Source: Marinobacter sp. SS13-12
GTDB taxonomy: Bacteria > Pseudomonadota > Gammaproteobacteria > Pseudomonadales > Oleiphilaceae
NCBI RefSeq assembly: GCF_030227115.1
Contig: NZ_JASSUA010000001.1
Location: forward strand, 682,001-746,000
Length of the DNA: 64,000 nucleotides
Direction of reading: 5' to 3'
This document shows, piece after piece, positions 6,231 to 15,743 of this stretch. The position numbers and the translations under genes are program-made. Positions within the stretch are counted from its first letter, which is position 1; each line of letters begins with the position of its first letter. Under the pieces are notes generated by a model. The model was not told where the DNA came from, did no database searches, and saw only the letters and a program-made list of their open reading frames with translations.

Positions 6231-9209
6231 ATGTTCACTCGCCAAGCATCGCTACTGACGCTGGCTATCGCGTCAATCGGCCTGACAGGTTGTTTTGAAA
6301 GCAGTAGCGAAACCACGAAAAACGCGGACCCGACTTACACCATTACCAACCCGGGGTTAGAGCGTGGCACCCACCCGCTTTTCGATCCGCTGGAAACCGA
6401 ATTCCCCATTCCCAGTGACGCGCTCTTCTATCTGAGCGAAGTTGATGACGGCACCATGCTCAACGGCAGTGACCCGGCAAACCCGGTAACCACTGGCATT
6501 GGTTTCCTTGACGGTAATTCTGTTCTCGCCCCCATAGACATCAAGATCAGCGCCAGTATCGACAGCCAGCAGGCACTGGACGCACGGGATTTTATTTCGG
6601 TGGATGGCGAGGTTGTTCCCAATCCTGACCAGAACGTATTCCTGGTTCCCCTGGAGTACGCCAGTGGTGACAGTCTGCGGCAAGCCACCGGAGAAGTGGC
6701 GGGAATCGTTCCAGAGAGCCGCTACCGGAGGGCGTTAGCACTGGAGAAGAGCGGTAATAACGCCGAAGCGGACGCCATCTTCGAATCCCTGGTCGAGGAA
6801 AAGCTCAGGGTAGAGCTGCTGGATATCGATGGTGGCCAGAACAACATGATTCGCGTACTGCCGCTTCAGCCCCTGGCGCCCAAGACCCGTTACGCACTGG
6901 CTATCACCAACGATATTGTCGACTCGGAGGGAGAGCCGCTGGTGGGAGCACCCACCTACCAGTCGGTGGCTGATCCGGAAGCGATACTTTCCAACGCCGC
7001 CTTCGAGCCATTCCGCGAAGCGCTGTTGCCCGCCCGCCGGCTGGTTTCCGACTACTTCGATTTCAAGCGGGAAGCTGATGCGGCCTCCGGGTTTCCGGCC
7101 ACCTTTGACGATGTGGTGTTCTCCACCACCATCACCACCACGGCAATCGATGACGTGCTGCTGGCCAATGCCGCTCCGGTAACGTTTTTCCGCTCCAGCC
7201 TCCGTATCCAGGCCCGCCAGCAAGGGCTGGAGCAACTGACAGCAGGTTTCTACAATCTGAGCCAGCAACCCCTGGATGACTCGGCGACAGCAGAGCAGCA
7301 GAGCATCAATGACCGGATCTTTACGATTCTGACCGACACCGGTTTCCGTTTTTACGATGCGGAGCTGGCGAATTTGCTGAGTGATGCGCGGGACCAGGGT
7401 ATGGCGATCGGCTACGGGGATATTGTCGGCGACAGCCAGGTTGACCGGCGCGTAGCCTTTGCCCTGCAGACGGCGGCAGCAATGGCGGTGGACAACGTGA
7501 CGGATCAGGAGAGTGAAGCCCAGGCCCTTGCTACCGCCGCAGAGGATGTTCTTGACACCCCGAAACCGCGGGCTGTACGCATCTTCAGTCAGCGGGATGG
7601 CGGCGACGTCAATCCGGCGCTGGCGCAGGAAGTCGCCGGCACACCGCTGAATATCCATGTGTATGAGGGCGAGATCTCACTGCCGTATTACCAGGGTATT
7701 CCGGAAGAAGCCGATGGCTCGGCCATACAGTCTGCCAGCTGGACGCCGACAGACTTCAGCGAGAACGACTCCCTGGAAGCTGCACCTTCAGACCGCATCA
7801 GCTACCGCTTTCCGTTTGTCGAGAAAACCGGAGAGACCACGGTCCCGGTAGTCGTGGCAGCACCTGACACAAACCAGCTGGTGATTGCTGGCCAGGCCCC
7901 GGTGAATGGCTATCCGGTCATCATCTACCAGCATGCCATTACCACAGACCGCTCCGCGATTCTGCCGCTGGCAACCGCCGCCGGTCTGTCCTGTGCTGAC
8001 CCGAACAACAGCTTCGATTGTTTCGTGACCATCGGTATCGACCAGCCCCTGCACGGGATCTTCGGTGAAGGTGTTGTTGGTCTGAACCCCATCACAACCC
8101 AGACCGGGGCCTCGGCGGAGGCGACCGAGCGCCATTTCGGGTTTGCCGCCAACGATGCGATGAATGCCGTCCCCGCTGCGGAACTGCAGGAACCGGAATC
8201 GGGTGGTTTGTTCCTGAACTTTACCAATTACGCCAACACCCGGGACAACATGCGCCAGGGCGCGCTGGACCTGCTCAATGTCAACGCCTCACTGCAGGCC
8301 ATAGAGGATGCCATCGACGCCTGTCAGGCGGCGGGCAACTGTGCGCAGACTCTGAATATCGACCCCAGCCGTGTTTATTTCCTCAGCCACTCGCTCAGTG
8401 GCATGGGCGGCGCAGCGTTTCCTCCAGTCAACAACGCCGCCGCCCAGGCCGGCAACAGCAACCTGGGTGAAGTTCAGGCTTCAAACCTGCTGAACACCGG
8501 TGGCCAGTTCACCCGTCTGCTGGAAAACTCGCAGTCACTGGCGCCACAGCTTCTGCCAGGGCTGGATGCAGCCTCCGATGGCCTGTTGGCCCAGGGGCGC
8601 ACGGAACTCAACATCTACTTCAATGTGTTCCAGGGCCTGCTGGATTCTGCAGACCCGGTCGCCTACGCCGGTTTCTACCGGGATACCAACACCCTGTTAA
8701 CCGAAATCGTTGGGGTGGATGGTGACCCGGAGCGCCCGACTGACGATACCGTTCCCAACTCGGCCGACGAGCTGCTGTATTCAATGGGAGCACTTGAAAC
8801 CACGGTTGCTGAAACCGGATTCGTGATCAGCAGTGAAAATGCCCCTCTCGCCGGCACTGACCCATTGGCAGCAGGCATGGGCGCGGTATCAACCCCCCTG
8901 GCGAATGGACTTCCAGCTATCACCCGTTACCTGGAAGGCTCCCACGGCAACCCCGTCTCTGCGGGTCAGAAAAGCGCCGATGGCTTCTCATCACGGGCGG
9001 TATTCGACGAGATGATTGCCCAGATGCTGGAGCTGTTCAGTAACGGCACGGTTTCGGTGACCAACCCCTGTGTCGTCCAGGACGCCGACACCTCTGGGAC
9101 CGATTGTTCCGCTGATGGCAATACCGATGCCGGTGATGAGCCAGGCAGCGGTACAGACGACGGCAGCGGAGACGGCGGTGACGGTCTGCTGGATGGTGGC
9201 CTTCTCTAG
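6231..9209 (+). CDS. Surface-exposed lipase/lysophospholipase lipoprotein (VolA/Pla-1 family)
   Basis: A 992-residue lipoprotein: signal peptide with lipobox LTGC (Cys near residue 21), then a virulence-factor-lipase N-terminal region (LFDPLETEFPIPSDALFYL) followed by a large alpha/beta-hydrolase. The nucleophile elbow is HSLSG in VYFLSHSLSGMGG, around residue 720; the second Gly of GxSxG is kept and the first position is His-Ser. The C-terminus ends in an Asp/Gly-rich tail (DGSGDGGDGLLDGGLL) that may bind calcium or be a flexible anchor. Family members hydrolyse lysophospholipids or esters at the cell surface and feed fatty acids to FadL. The ATG at 6231 gives the clean signal peptide. It is followed by DUF1302 and DUF1329 genes on the same strand. 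Confidence 0.8.
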   Translation: MFTRQASLLTLAIASIGLTGCFESSSETTKNADPTYTITNPGLERGTHPLFDPLETEFPIPSDALFYLSEVDDGTMLNGSDPANPVTTGIGFLDGNSVLAPIDIKISASIDSQQALDARDFISVDGEVVPNPDQNVFLVPLEYASGDSLRQATGEVAGIVPESRYRRALALEKSGNNAEADAIFESLVEEKLRVELLDIDGGQNNMIRVLPLQPLAPKTRYALAITNDIVDSEGEPLVGAPTYQSVADPEAILSNAAFEPFREALLPARRLVSDYFDFKREADAASGFPATFDDVVFSTTITTTAIDDVLLANAAPVTFFRSSLRIQARQQGLEQLTAGFYNLSQQPLDDSATAEQQSINDRIFTILTDTGFRFYDAELANLLSDARDQGMAIGYGDIVGDSQVDRRVAFALQTAAAMAVDNVTDQESEAQALATAAEDVLDTPKPRAVRIFSQRDGGDVNPALAQEVAGTPLNIHVYEGEISLPYYQGIPEEADGSAIQSASWTPTDFSENDSLEAAPSDRISYRFPFVEKTGETTVPVVVAAPDTNQLVIAGQAPVNGYPVIIYQHAITTDRSAILPLATAAGLSCADPNNSFDCFVTIGIDQPLHGIFGEGVVGLNPITTQTGASAEATERHFGFAANDAMNAVPAAELQEPESGGLFLNFTNYANTRDNMRQGALDLLNVNASLQAIEDAIDACQAAGNCAQTLNIDPSRVYFLSHSLSGMGGAAFPPVNNAAAQAGNSNLGEVQASNLLNTGGQFTRLLENSQSLAPQLLPGLDAASDGLLAQGRTELNIYFNVFQGLLDSADPVAYAGFYRDTNTLLTEIVGVDGDPERPTDDTVPNSADELLYSMGALETTVAETGFVISSENAPLAGTDPLAAGMGAVSTPLANGLPAITRYLEGSHGNPVSAGQKSADGFSSRAVFDEMIAQMLELFSNGTVSVTNPCVVQDADTSGTDCSADGNTDAGDEPGSGTDDGSGDGGDGLLDGGLL

Positions 9210-9340
9210 AGCACCCGGACCCTGAAGACAGCGTCGCCGTTTCCCGGCGGCGCATTCCCGATCAAACCTCGATTATCGATGGCGAAAAATTCCATCCACG
9301 GGGATGGCTACGCCTTCAGAAAATGTGGAGTCACGAACCA

Positions 9341-11230
9341 ATGACAACAACAAACCTGCATCGCACGCGCCTGGCACTGGCTGTCAGCGCATTTTTCGCC
9401 GCTGCCCCGGCTACGGCCTTTGATTTCGACTTCTATGAAATCGATGCGTCTTTTTCCACCACGCTGACGGCGGGGATCGGCTACCGGCTGCAGGATCAGG
9501 ACAAGGACCTGATCTCACAAGGCAACCTGGGGCCGGAATTCGCGTTCAGCAATACCGGTGCCTCGTCCAACAATTTCGACGATGGCAACCTCAATTTCGA
9601 GCAATACGAGCCCTACTCCCAGCGGGTTCAGGGCCGCAGCGAGCTGTTCCTCGACTACGCGCCGGACAGCGACTATCTGACAAGGATCGGGGCGCTGTTA
9701 CGGGGCACCTACTACTACGATTATGAACTGCGTGATAACCCCCGCGCCGAGGACCCGGTGGGCCAGCGCAGAACCCTCAATGATGAAGCGAGGGATAACG
9801 CAGCCGGTGCCGACCTGCTGGACGCCTATGTTTTTACCGACTGGTATTTCGGCAATACGCCGGTTTCGGTTCGCTATGGCCGCCAGGTGGTTAACTGGGG
9901 CGAAAGCACCTTTATTCTTGGGGGTATCAATGCGGTCAACCCCATTGATGTGCCGGCCTTCCGGGCGCCTGGTGCTGAACTGAAGGACGTTCTGTTGCCG
10001 GTGGAATTGCTCTACACATCCGTCGGGATTACGCCGGAAGTGACGGTGGAAGGCTTTGTTCAGACTGACTGGGAAAGCTTCCGGATTGATGACTGCGGCA
10101 CGTTCTTCTCTTCGGCGGATGTTGCCGCGGATGGATGTGGCCCGGTACTGCTTGCAGGTCAGGTACCGGATTCCCAGGCCCTCGAGGAAGGGTTTGTGTC
10201 GCCGCGCCTGGGTGACAGGGAGCCCGGTGACAAGGATCAGTTTGGTGCCGCTGTGCGCTGGTATCTTACAGACTTGGGCGCCGAGCTCGGTTTCTACTAC
10301 ACCCGTTATCACAGCCGGCTGCCCTACATCAGTGGCGTGGTGAATAATCCTTCGGATCCGCAGGGCAACCAGAAAAGCGACCCGAACCTGCCACATTCGA
10401 GATTCCCGAGCTACTTCATTGAATACCCCGGCGACATCGATCTCTACGGCGTCAGCTTCAACACCACCTTGCCAACCGGCACGTCGCTGGGTGCCGAATA
10501 CAGCTTCCGCCCCAACATGCCGATTCAGTGGAATACCTTTGAGCTGATCTATGGCGGGTTGCAGCAGCGGGGCCCTGATGGCCAGGTCATCAGCAAACTG
10601 GAACAGCAACAAAGGGACCAGGATCCTGACTTCAACTATGCCGGCAAGGCGGTGGACGGTTACGACCGTTACAACGTTTCCCAGGCCCAGGCCACGGCGA
10701 TCCACTTCATCGACCGGGTTATGGGTGCAGCGCGATTCATCATTGTGGCGGAAGTCGGCGCCACCTACGTTCACGACCTGCCCGGCACATCGGAAGCCCG
10801 TTACGGACGTTCTGGCATCTATGGTGTGGGGCCGGTACCGCTGGACGGTGATAGCTTCACCGGTGATTTCTGCAGTGAGGGTACCGATGATGACCCCCGC
10901 CTGAACATCAACGCCAGTAATTGTGGCAGTGATGGCTTCACCACCTCATTTTCGTGGGGTTACCGCGCCCTGTTTGCCTGGGATTACCCCAGTGCCTTTG
11001 CCGGCGTGAATCTTCTGCCGAAAGTCTTCCTCTCCCATGACGTGAAAGGTTATGCCCCCGATCCCGGTGGCAATTTCAACGAGGGTAACAAGTCGGTGGG
11101 TCTTGGCATCGATGCCAATTACCAGAACGCCTACAAGGCAACCCTGAGCTACACCACTTATTTCGGAGGCGAATACAACGTTATCAACGATCGCGATTTC
11201 ATCGCGGCCTCTGTTTCTTACTCATTCTGA
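9341..11230 (+). CDS. DUF1302 family outer-membrane protein
   Basis: A 629-residue exported protein: signal peptide ending near ATAFDF, then the DUF1302 opening FDFYEIDASFSTTLTAGIGY. The body is aromatic and Gly-rich with alternating hydrophobicity, contains VRYGRQVVNWGES and INAVNPIDVPAFRAPGAELK (both diagnostic of DUF1302), and ends SVSYSF with terminal Phe, as outer-membrane barrels do. Partners of this family are usually DUF1329 proteins, and together they are linked to hydrophobic substrate or sterol/lipid metabolism in Pseudomonas and relatives. I start at 9341, with GGAG nine bases upstream; an ATG at 9323 adds six residues. Specific substrate is unknown; the preceding lipase suggests lipid products. 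Confidence 0.85.
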   Translation: MTTTNLHRTRLALAVSAFFAAAPATAFDFDFYEIDASFSTTLTAGIGYRLQDQDKDLISQGNLGPEFAFSNTGASSNNFDDGNLNFEQYEPYSQRVQGRSELFLDYAPDSDYLTRIGALLRGTYYYDYELRDNPRAEDPVGQRRTLNDEARDNAAGADLLDAYVFTDWYFGNTPVSVRYGRQVVNWGESTFILGGINAVNPIDVPAFRAPGAELKDVLLPVELLYTSVGITPEVTVEGFVQTDWESFRIDDCGTFFSSADVAADGCGPVLLAGQVPDSQALEEGFVSPRLGDREPGDKDQFGAAVRWYLTDLGAELGFYYTRYHSRLPYISGVVNNPSDPQGNQKSDPNLPHSRFPSYFIEYPGDIDLYGVSFNTTLPTGTSLGAEYSFRPNMPIQWNTFELIYGGLQQRGPDGQVISKLEQQQRDQDPDFNYAGKAVDGYDRYNVSQAQATAIHFIDRVMGAARFIIVAEVGATYVHDLPGTSEARYGRSGIYGVGPVPLDGDSFTGDFCSEGTDDDPRLNINASNCGSDGFTTSFSWGYRALFAWDYPSAFAGVNLLPKVFLSHDVKGYAPDPGGNFNEGNKSVGLGIDANYQNAYKATLSYTTYFGGEYNVINDRDFIAASVSYSF

Positions 11231-11258
11231 GCCCATTACAACCACCAAGGAGAATCTG

Positions 11259-12623
11259 ATGATGAACTCTTCCAGAAACGTGTTATACGGGGCAATTGCC
11301 TGGAGCCTATTGCTCTCAAGCCATTCGATGGCTGCGGTGTCGCAGGAAGAAGCCGCCAGACTTGGCGAGACTCTGACTCCCATCGGTGCCGAAAAAGCCG
11401 GCAACGGGGATAAGATTCCCGAGTGGACGGGAGGGCTGACCGAGGCGCCCGCCAGCTACAAGGGTGATGGGCGCTATACAGACCCGTTCCCGCAGGATAA
11501 AGAGCTTTTTCGGATCGACCAGAGCAATGTCGACGAGTACTCGGATAATCTGTCACCTGGGCAGATAGCCACCATCAAGAACTATGATGATTACTTTATT
11601 CCGGTCTACCAGACCCGCCGCACGGGTACTTATCCTGAAGATGTTCAGCAAAAGACCATTGAGAATGCGACTACGGTCGAGCTGATTGAAAGTGGAAATG
11701 GCCTTGAGAACTATAAGACTGCAACAGCGTTCCCGATTCCGCAGAATGGCCTTGAGGTTATCTTCAACCATATTACCCGTTATCGCGGTGGCTCCTTTAC
11801 CCGCAATGTGGCTCAGGTGACACCTCAGCCCAACGGGGATTTCAGCCCTGTGCGGTTTACCGAGTCGTTCACCGAACGGGTGGCACTGGAAGACTACGAG
11901 CCGGGGCAGGATGACAACGTGATGTTCTACTTCAAGCAGGCCATTACCGCACCGTCCCGGCTCGCGGGTAATGTGTTGCTGGTTCATGAAACCATCAACC
12001 AGGTTGAAGAGCCACGCCGGGCATGGCTGTACAATTCCGGTCAGCGCCGGGTGCGCAGGGCGCCGAATGTGGCCTATGACGGACCAGGCACCGCAGCAGA
12101 CGGCCAGCGCACGTCCGATAACCTCGACCTGTACAATGGCGCCCCTGACCGCTACAACTGGGAGCTCAAAGGGAAGAAGGAACTCTACATTCCCTATAAC
12201 TCCTACCGTCTGGCAAGCGAAGAGCTGAGTTACGGGGACATCATCAAGCCGGGGCATATTGACCAGAACCTCGCCCGTTATGAACTTCATCGGGTCTGGC
12301 ACGTAACGGCCACCCTCAAGGATGGTGAGCGCCACGTGTATGGCAAGCGGGATTTCTATATTGATGAGGATACCTGGCAGATCGCAGTGGTGGATCATTA
12401 CGATGGCCGTGGAAACCTCTGGCGGGTCGCTGAGGCGCACAATATGCAGATCTACGATGCCAATATCCCTGCCTACGCTTTCGAGACACTGTATGACCTG
12501 CTGTCCGGCCGATATCTGGTCATGGGGCTGACCAACGAAGAGAGTGAGCCTTATACATACGGCACCGAGCGTCGCTCCAGAGAGTACACGCCGGCCGCCC
12601 TGCGCCGGGATGGTGTGCGATAA
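11259..12623 (+). CDS. DUF1329 family outer-membrane-associated lipoprotein-like protein
   Basis: A 454-residue protein with a signal peptide (cut near SMAAVS) and the DUF1329 pattern: AARLGETLTPIGAEKAGN near the mature start, the KIPEWTGG motif, and the mid-protein LVHETINQVEEPRRAWLYN and GQRRVRRAPNVAYDGPG. The fold is predicted to be LolB-like, that is a lipid-binding half barrel. AAGGAG precedes the start with normal spacing. It lies 28 bases after the DUF1302 gene, so the two are co-transcribed. A role as periplasmic lipid carrier for the DUF1302 channel is inferred, not shown. Confidence 0.85.
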   Translation: MMNSSRNVLYGAIAWSLLLSSHSMAAVSQEEAARLGETLTPIGAEKAGNGDKIPEWTGGLTEAPASYKGDGRYTDPFPQDKELFRIDQSNVDEYSDNLSPGQIATIKNYDDYFIPVYQTRRTGTYPEDVQQKTIENATTVELIESGNGLENYKTATAFPIPQNGLEVIFNHITRYRGGSFTRNVAQVTPQPNGDFSPVRFTESFTERVALEDYEPGQDDNVMFYFKQAITAPSRLAGNVLLVHETINQVEEPRRAWLYNSGQRRVRRAPNVAYDGPGTAADGQRTSDNLDLYNGAPDRYNWELKGKKELYIPYNSYRLASEELSYGDIIKPGHIDQNLARYELHRVWHVTATLKDGERHVYGKRDFYIDEDTWQIAVVDHYDGRGNLWRVAEAHNMQIYDANIPAYAFETLYDLLSGRYLVMGLTNEESEPYTYGTERRSREYTPAALRRDGVR

Positions 12624-12927
12624 AGAGGAAGATAGAGCGTGCGCTGATTATCAATCCACCAACCCTGCCCTTCGGGGCGGGGTGTGGTCGTACCCTATAG
12701 CTATTCCCGAAACACTCTGTTAGTGTGCTCACCATCCTGCCTCTAGGGATTTCCGCAGTTCAAGGCATTAAGCCCCGTGCGAACCATCCATACGACCTGT
12801 CAGAGGACGTCGCCCCGTTAACGGAGTGTGACCGTAGTCGTTTTTTATTCCATGAATCTTCATGGCATCTGCCCGCATTCGCCCAGAGTGGTGTTCGTGG
12901 AGGCAGACTAATCAAGAGTTATCCAAT
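12624..12927. other. 304-base intergenic leader ahead of rhlE
   Basis: No convincing gene. It holds a strong GC hairpin with a TTCG loop just after the DUF1329 stop (12662-12683), a 6-bp hairpin CCATGA/TCATGG at 12850-12865, and a T6 run at 12841-12846 not preceded by a good stem. The distance to the rhlE start is long for this genome and could be a structured mRNA leader, as seen for cold-induced helicase genes, but I recognise no known RNA family. Confidence 0.4.
12662..12683. terminator. GC-rich TTCG-loop hairpin after the DUF1329 gene
   Basis: ACCCTGCCC (12662-12670) pairs with GGGCGGGGT (12675-12683) across a TTCG tetraloop: nine pairs, one of them T-G. It lies 38 bases past the stop codon. 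There is no T-run behind it on the plus strand, so it may act as a 3' stabilising hairpin or weak terminator. Confidence 0.5.
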
Positions 12928-14253
12928 ATGAGTTTTTCTTCACTCGGTCTGTCCGAGCAACTGGTCCGTGCCACTACCGACCAGGGTTATGAAACCCCGT
13001 CTCCTATTCAGGCCAAGGCCATTCCCGCCGTACTTTCTGGCAGGGACGTAATGGCAGCCGCCCAGACGGGCACCGGTAAAACCGCAGGGTTTACCCTGCC
13101 GTTGTTGCAGCGCCTGGCGGAAAATCCCCGCACCGGCAAGGGCCCGCGTGTACTGATTCTGGCTCCCACCCGCGAGCTGGCGGCCCAGGTACACGACAGT
13201 GTGGCCCTGTACAGCAAGTACATGCCCACCAAATCCGCCGTGGTTTTCGGTGGCGTAAAAATCAATCCGCAGATGATGAAGCTGCGCAAGGGCCTGGACG
13301 TGCTGGTGGCGACACCCGGTCGTCTGATGGACCTGTACCAGCAGAACGCAGTTCGCTTTAACGAAGTGGAAATCCTGGTTCTGGACGAAGCCGACAGAAT
13401 GCTGGACATGGGCTTTATTCGCGACATACGCAAGATTCTTGCGCTGTTGCCGGCCAAGCGTCAGAACCTGCTGTTCTCAGCCACCTTCTCCAAAGAAATC
13501 CGTACGCTGGCAGAGGGCTTGCTGGATAACCCGGTTCAGGTGGAAGTAGCGGCCCGTAATACGGCTGCCGAGAGCATCGTTCAGTCTGTCTACCCGGTAG
13601 ACCAGAGCCAGAAAACCGCCCTGTTGAGCAAACTGGTGCGTGATAACGCCTGGGAGCAGGTGCTGGTATTTACCCGCACCAAGCATGGCGCCAATCGCCT
13701 GACCCAGAAGCTGGAGCGCGACGGTATTACCGCGGCTGCGATCCACGGCAACAAGTCGCAGGGTGCCCGTACCCGTGCCCTGGCCGACTTCAAGCAGGGC
13801 GAAGTGCGCGTTCTGGTAGCAACCGATATTGCGGCCCGTGGCCTGGACATCAAACAGTTGCCCCAGGTAGTGAACTTCGAGCTGCCCAACGTGCCGGAAG
13901 ATTATGTTCACCGCATTGGCCGTACCGGCCGTGCTGGTGAGAGCGGCCACGCATTGTCGCTGGTCAGTGCTGATGAGGGTTCGATGCTGGCGGGCATTGA
14001 AAGGCTGCTGAAGAAGCAGCTGCCGCGTAAATCGGTAGAAGGCTTTGAGCCGACCAACAACCTGCCGCTGAAACCCAAGGGTAAGCCGGATCCCAGCCGC
14101 GCCCGTGGTCGCACCGGTAACGGTGGTGGCAATGGTAAACCGGCTGGTAATGGTCGCAGCTTTGGCGGCAAGCCGGGCGGTCGCAGTGGTGGCCGTAGCC
14201 AGAATGGCAGCGGTGGCCAGGCAAGGCGCTCACCCCAGCGCGAAACTGCCTGA
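12928..14253 (+). CDS. rhlE: ATP-dependent RNA helicase RhlE
   Basis: A 441-residue DEAD-box helicase starting [15 protein letters not shown]. All core motifs are visible: Q-motif (YETPSPIQ), AQTGTGKT (I), PTRELAAQ (Ia), DEAD (II), SAT (III), [12 protein letters not shown] (IV), [11 protein letters not shown] (V) and HRIGRTGR (VI). The last ~80 residues are a basic Gly/Arg/Asn-rich tail ([17 protein letters not shown]) that binds RNA non-specifically, common in RhlE. RhlE remodels rRNA precursors and mRNAs, often at low temperature. It is monocistronic with a long leader upstream; ATG at 12928 gives the family start, while the frame is open upstream to 12862. Confidence 0.92.
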   Translation: MSFSSLGLSEQLVRATTDQGYETPSPIQAKAIPAVLSGRDVMAAAQTGTGKTAGFTLPLLQRLAENPRTGKGPRVLILAPTRELAAQVHDSVALYSKYMPTKSAVVFGGVKINPQMMKLRKGLDVLVATPGRLMDLYQQNAVRFNEVEILVLDEADRMLDMGFIRDIRKILALLPAKRQNLLFSATFSKEIRTLAEGLLDNPVQVEVAARNTAAESIVQSVYPVDQSQKTALLSKLVRDNAWEQVLVFTRTKHGANRLTQKLERDGITAAAIHGNKSQGARTRALADFKQGEVRVLVATDIAARGLDIKQLPQVVNFELPNVPEDYVHRIGRTGRAGESGHALSLVSADEGSMLAGIERLLKKQLPRKSVEGFEPTNNLPLKPKGKPDPSRARGRTGNGGGNGKPAGNGRSFGGKPGGRSGGRSQNGSGGQARRSPQRETA

Positions 14254-14265
14254 TTCGGTTTTCTC

Positions 14266-14294
14266 CATAAAAAAGCGGGGCCCGCAGGCCCCGC
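14266..14294 (-). terminator. Rho-independent terminator of ompW
   Basis: On the minus strand GCGGGGCC and GGCCCCGC (14275-14294) form an 8-bp GC stem with a four-base loop, followed by a T7 run (14268-14274). This is a textbook terminator about 60 bases past the ompW stop. On the plus strand the stem may also end rhlE transcription, though without a T-run. Confidence 0.85.
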
Positions 14295-14311
14295 ACTGGA
14301 GGACGTACCTT

Positions 14312-14341
14312 CCGGAAACCCACAGACCGTGAGGTTTCCGG
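14312..14341. terminator. Inverted repeat between rhlE and ompW
   Basis: CCGGAAACC (14312-14320) and GGTTTCCGG (14333-14341) are perfect 9-bp arms around a 12-base loop, just past the ompW stop. No T-run follows, so it may protect the ompW mRNA 3' end rather than terminate. It is near, and distinct from, the strong terminator at 14266-14294. Confidence 0.5.
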
Positions 14342-14353
14342 CGGGCACGGGGC

Positions 14354-15112
14354 TCAGAATTTCAGGGTAAAGCCCACCATGTAAACCAGCGGGTCGATTT
14401 CCACATCCGTGGTGATTTCTCCCACTTCGGTATTTCCGGACAGCGCCGTAATGGTGGCGTCAGTATCAAGATCAACCCACCAGACAGCCGCATTCAGGCC
14501 AAAATTCTCGCTCAACATGTAGTCCGCGCCCAACTCCAGGGCCACGCCAACACTGTCATCCAGATCCAGTTTCGAGCCGTCAACAGTGCCCGCAGGGGTG
14601 CCGAAATTTGCCTGTGCGACGGAATCAAGCACCGTATTCAGCCTGCCGGTGGTCTTTTCCTCAAAGAAGGTCGTGTAGTTGACGCCCAGGCCGGCATAGG
14701 GCTGGAAGCGGGAGGCACTTTCCATGGGGTAGTACTGGAGAGTCAGCGTTGGCGGCAGGTGTTTGGTTTCGGCGAACTTGCCAAAGCCACTCAGGCCGTC
14801 AGCACCGTTGATATCATGTTTGAACGGAGTAGCCGCCAGAAGACCAACGCCAATGTTGGACGTGATCATATAGGTAGCGGTGATCCCGAACTGGGTGTTG
14901 GAATCGACAGCCACACCGGTGCCGGGCAGCGCCAGATTCTGACCGGCGAGCGGGCCTCTGCCCGAGAAGGCCAGGTCGCTACTGGAATCATCCGGGGCGA
15001 CGTGTGCGGGCCCGACCCGCAACATGAAATCACCGGCTTCATACGCCTGCGCAAAGGGGGCAGCAGCCAGGATACCGGCAGCCAGAACGCTGAGGGTGAA
15101 AGTACGGGACAT
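14354..15112 (-). CDS. ompW: OmpW family outer-membrane porin
   Basis: A 252-residue protein: signal peptide ending AQA, then the OmpW opening AGDFMLRVGPAHVAPDDSS. Further family features are FGITATYMITSNIGVGLLAA, LPPTLTLQYYP, YAGLGVNYTTFFEE and a terminal VGFTLKF with final Phe. OmpW forms an eight-stranded barrel with a hydrophobic channel for small hydrophobic molecules. AAGGAG with a 6-base spacer supports the ATG at 15112; upstream ATGs have poor spacing. An FNR/Anr-like site lies 63-76 bases upstream (15175-15188), which fits known oxygen-dependent control of ompW in enterics. Confidence 0.88.
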   Translation of the reverse strand: MSRTFTLSVLAAGILAAAPFAQAYEAGDFMLRVGPAHVAPDDSSSDLAFSGRGPLAGQNLALPGTGVAVDSNTQFGITATYMITSNIGVGLLAATPFKHDINGADGLSGFGKFAETKHLPPTLTLQYYPMESASRFQPYAGLGVNYTTFFEEKTTGRLNTVLDSVAQANFGTPAGTVDGSKLDLDDSVGVALELGADYMLSENFGLNAAVWWVDLDTDATITALSGNTEVGEITTDVEIDPLVYMVGFTLKF

Positions 15113-15174
15113 TGTCATCTCCTTGAACCTGAATAATCGATGACTACAGGTTAATGACTGTGGAGACTCGAAAC

Positions 15175-15188
15175 TTGATTTAGCGCAA
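15175..15188 (-). promoter_or_regulatory. Candidate FNR/Anr-like box ahead of ompW
   Basis: TTGATTTAGCGCAA matches the TTGAT-N4-ATCAA consensus perfectly in the left half and at 3 of 5 positions in the right half. It lies 63 bases from the ompW start, suitable for an activating site. A chance match is possible given the weak right half. Confidence 0.35.
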
Positions 15189-15271
15189 GTGCGATGGGCC
15201 CGGCAGGCCGAGTTCACCGGGAGATTGATTCAACTCAAGAAATTGAAAGAAGGGGGTAGTTCCACGGCTTG

Positions 15272-15727
15272 TCAGCCGACTTTCTTTCTGCTTTCCGGCA
15301 CAAACACATCACGAACCGTAAGCGGGTGACCGTCGGCATCCTGAACTTCCACCTGGCGAATTGTTCGCCCGGTGTCACGATCCCGCAAGTCCAGCTCTGC
15401 CTGGTCCGGCGCCGGGTTCCACTTGTCGCCCCACTGGCGCAGGGCAATCACGATGGGGAAGAGGTCGCGGCCTTTTTCGGTCAGGCGGTATTCAAAGCGG
15501 GAGCCATGCTCGCCCACTTCCACCTTTTTGAGCACTTCGTTGTCCACCAGCCGTGCCAGCCGGTCGCAAAGAATATTGCGGGCGATACCCAGTTCCTGCT
15601 GGAAGTCCACAAAGCGGCGCGTGCCATACATGGCGTGCAGCACCACGAGCAGTGACCACCAGTCCCCTACTTCATTCAGGGCACGGGCGACGGAGCAACT
15701 GGAATCATCAAAACGTTTTCTGGCCAT
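15272..15727 (-). CDS. HxlR family transcriptional regulator
   Basis: A 151-residue winged-helix protein. The HxlR pattern is clear: CSVARALNEVGDWWSLLVVL at the start (Cys-11 in the position used as a redox or electrophile sensor in several members), RRFVDFQQELGIARNILCDRL as the recognition helix-turn-helix, and YRLTEKGRDLFPIVIALRQWGD as the wing and dimer helix. A C-terminal extension of ~40 residues follows. It is divergent from an Old Yellow Enzyme gene with 90 bases between; HxlR proteins often control such reductases in response to quinones or electrophiles. Three repeats in the intergenic region are candidate binding sites. Confidence 0.88.
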   Translation of the reverse strand: MARKRFDDSSCSVARALNEVGDWWSLLVVLHAMYGTRRFVDFQQELGIARNILCDRLARLVDNEVLKKVEVGEHGSRFEYRLTEKGRDLFPIVIALRQWGDKWNPAPDQAELDLRDRDTGRTIRQVEVQDADGHPLTVRDVFVPESRKKVG

Positions 15728-15743
15728 GTCTGGCAGTGTACCT

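Noticed and set aside
7788..8135. Reverse-strand frames within the lipase and DUF1302 genes
   Set aside because: Shadow frames of well-supported plus-strand genes.
12624..12927. tRNA or known riboswitch in the rhlE leader
   Set aside because: No cloverleaf with T-loop GTTC and no riboswitch motif could be made out.
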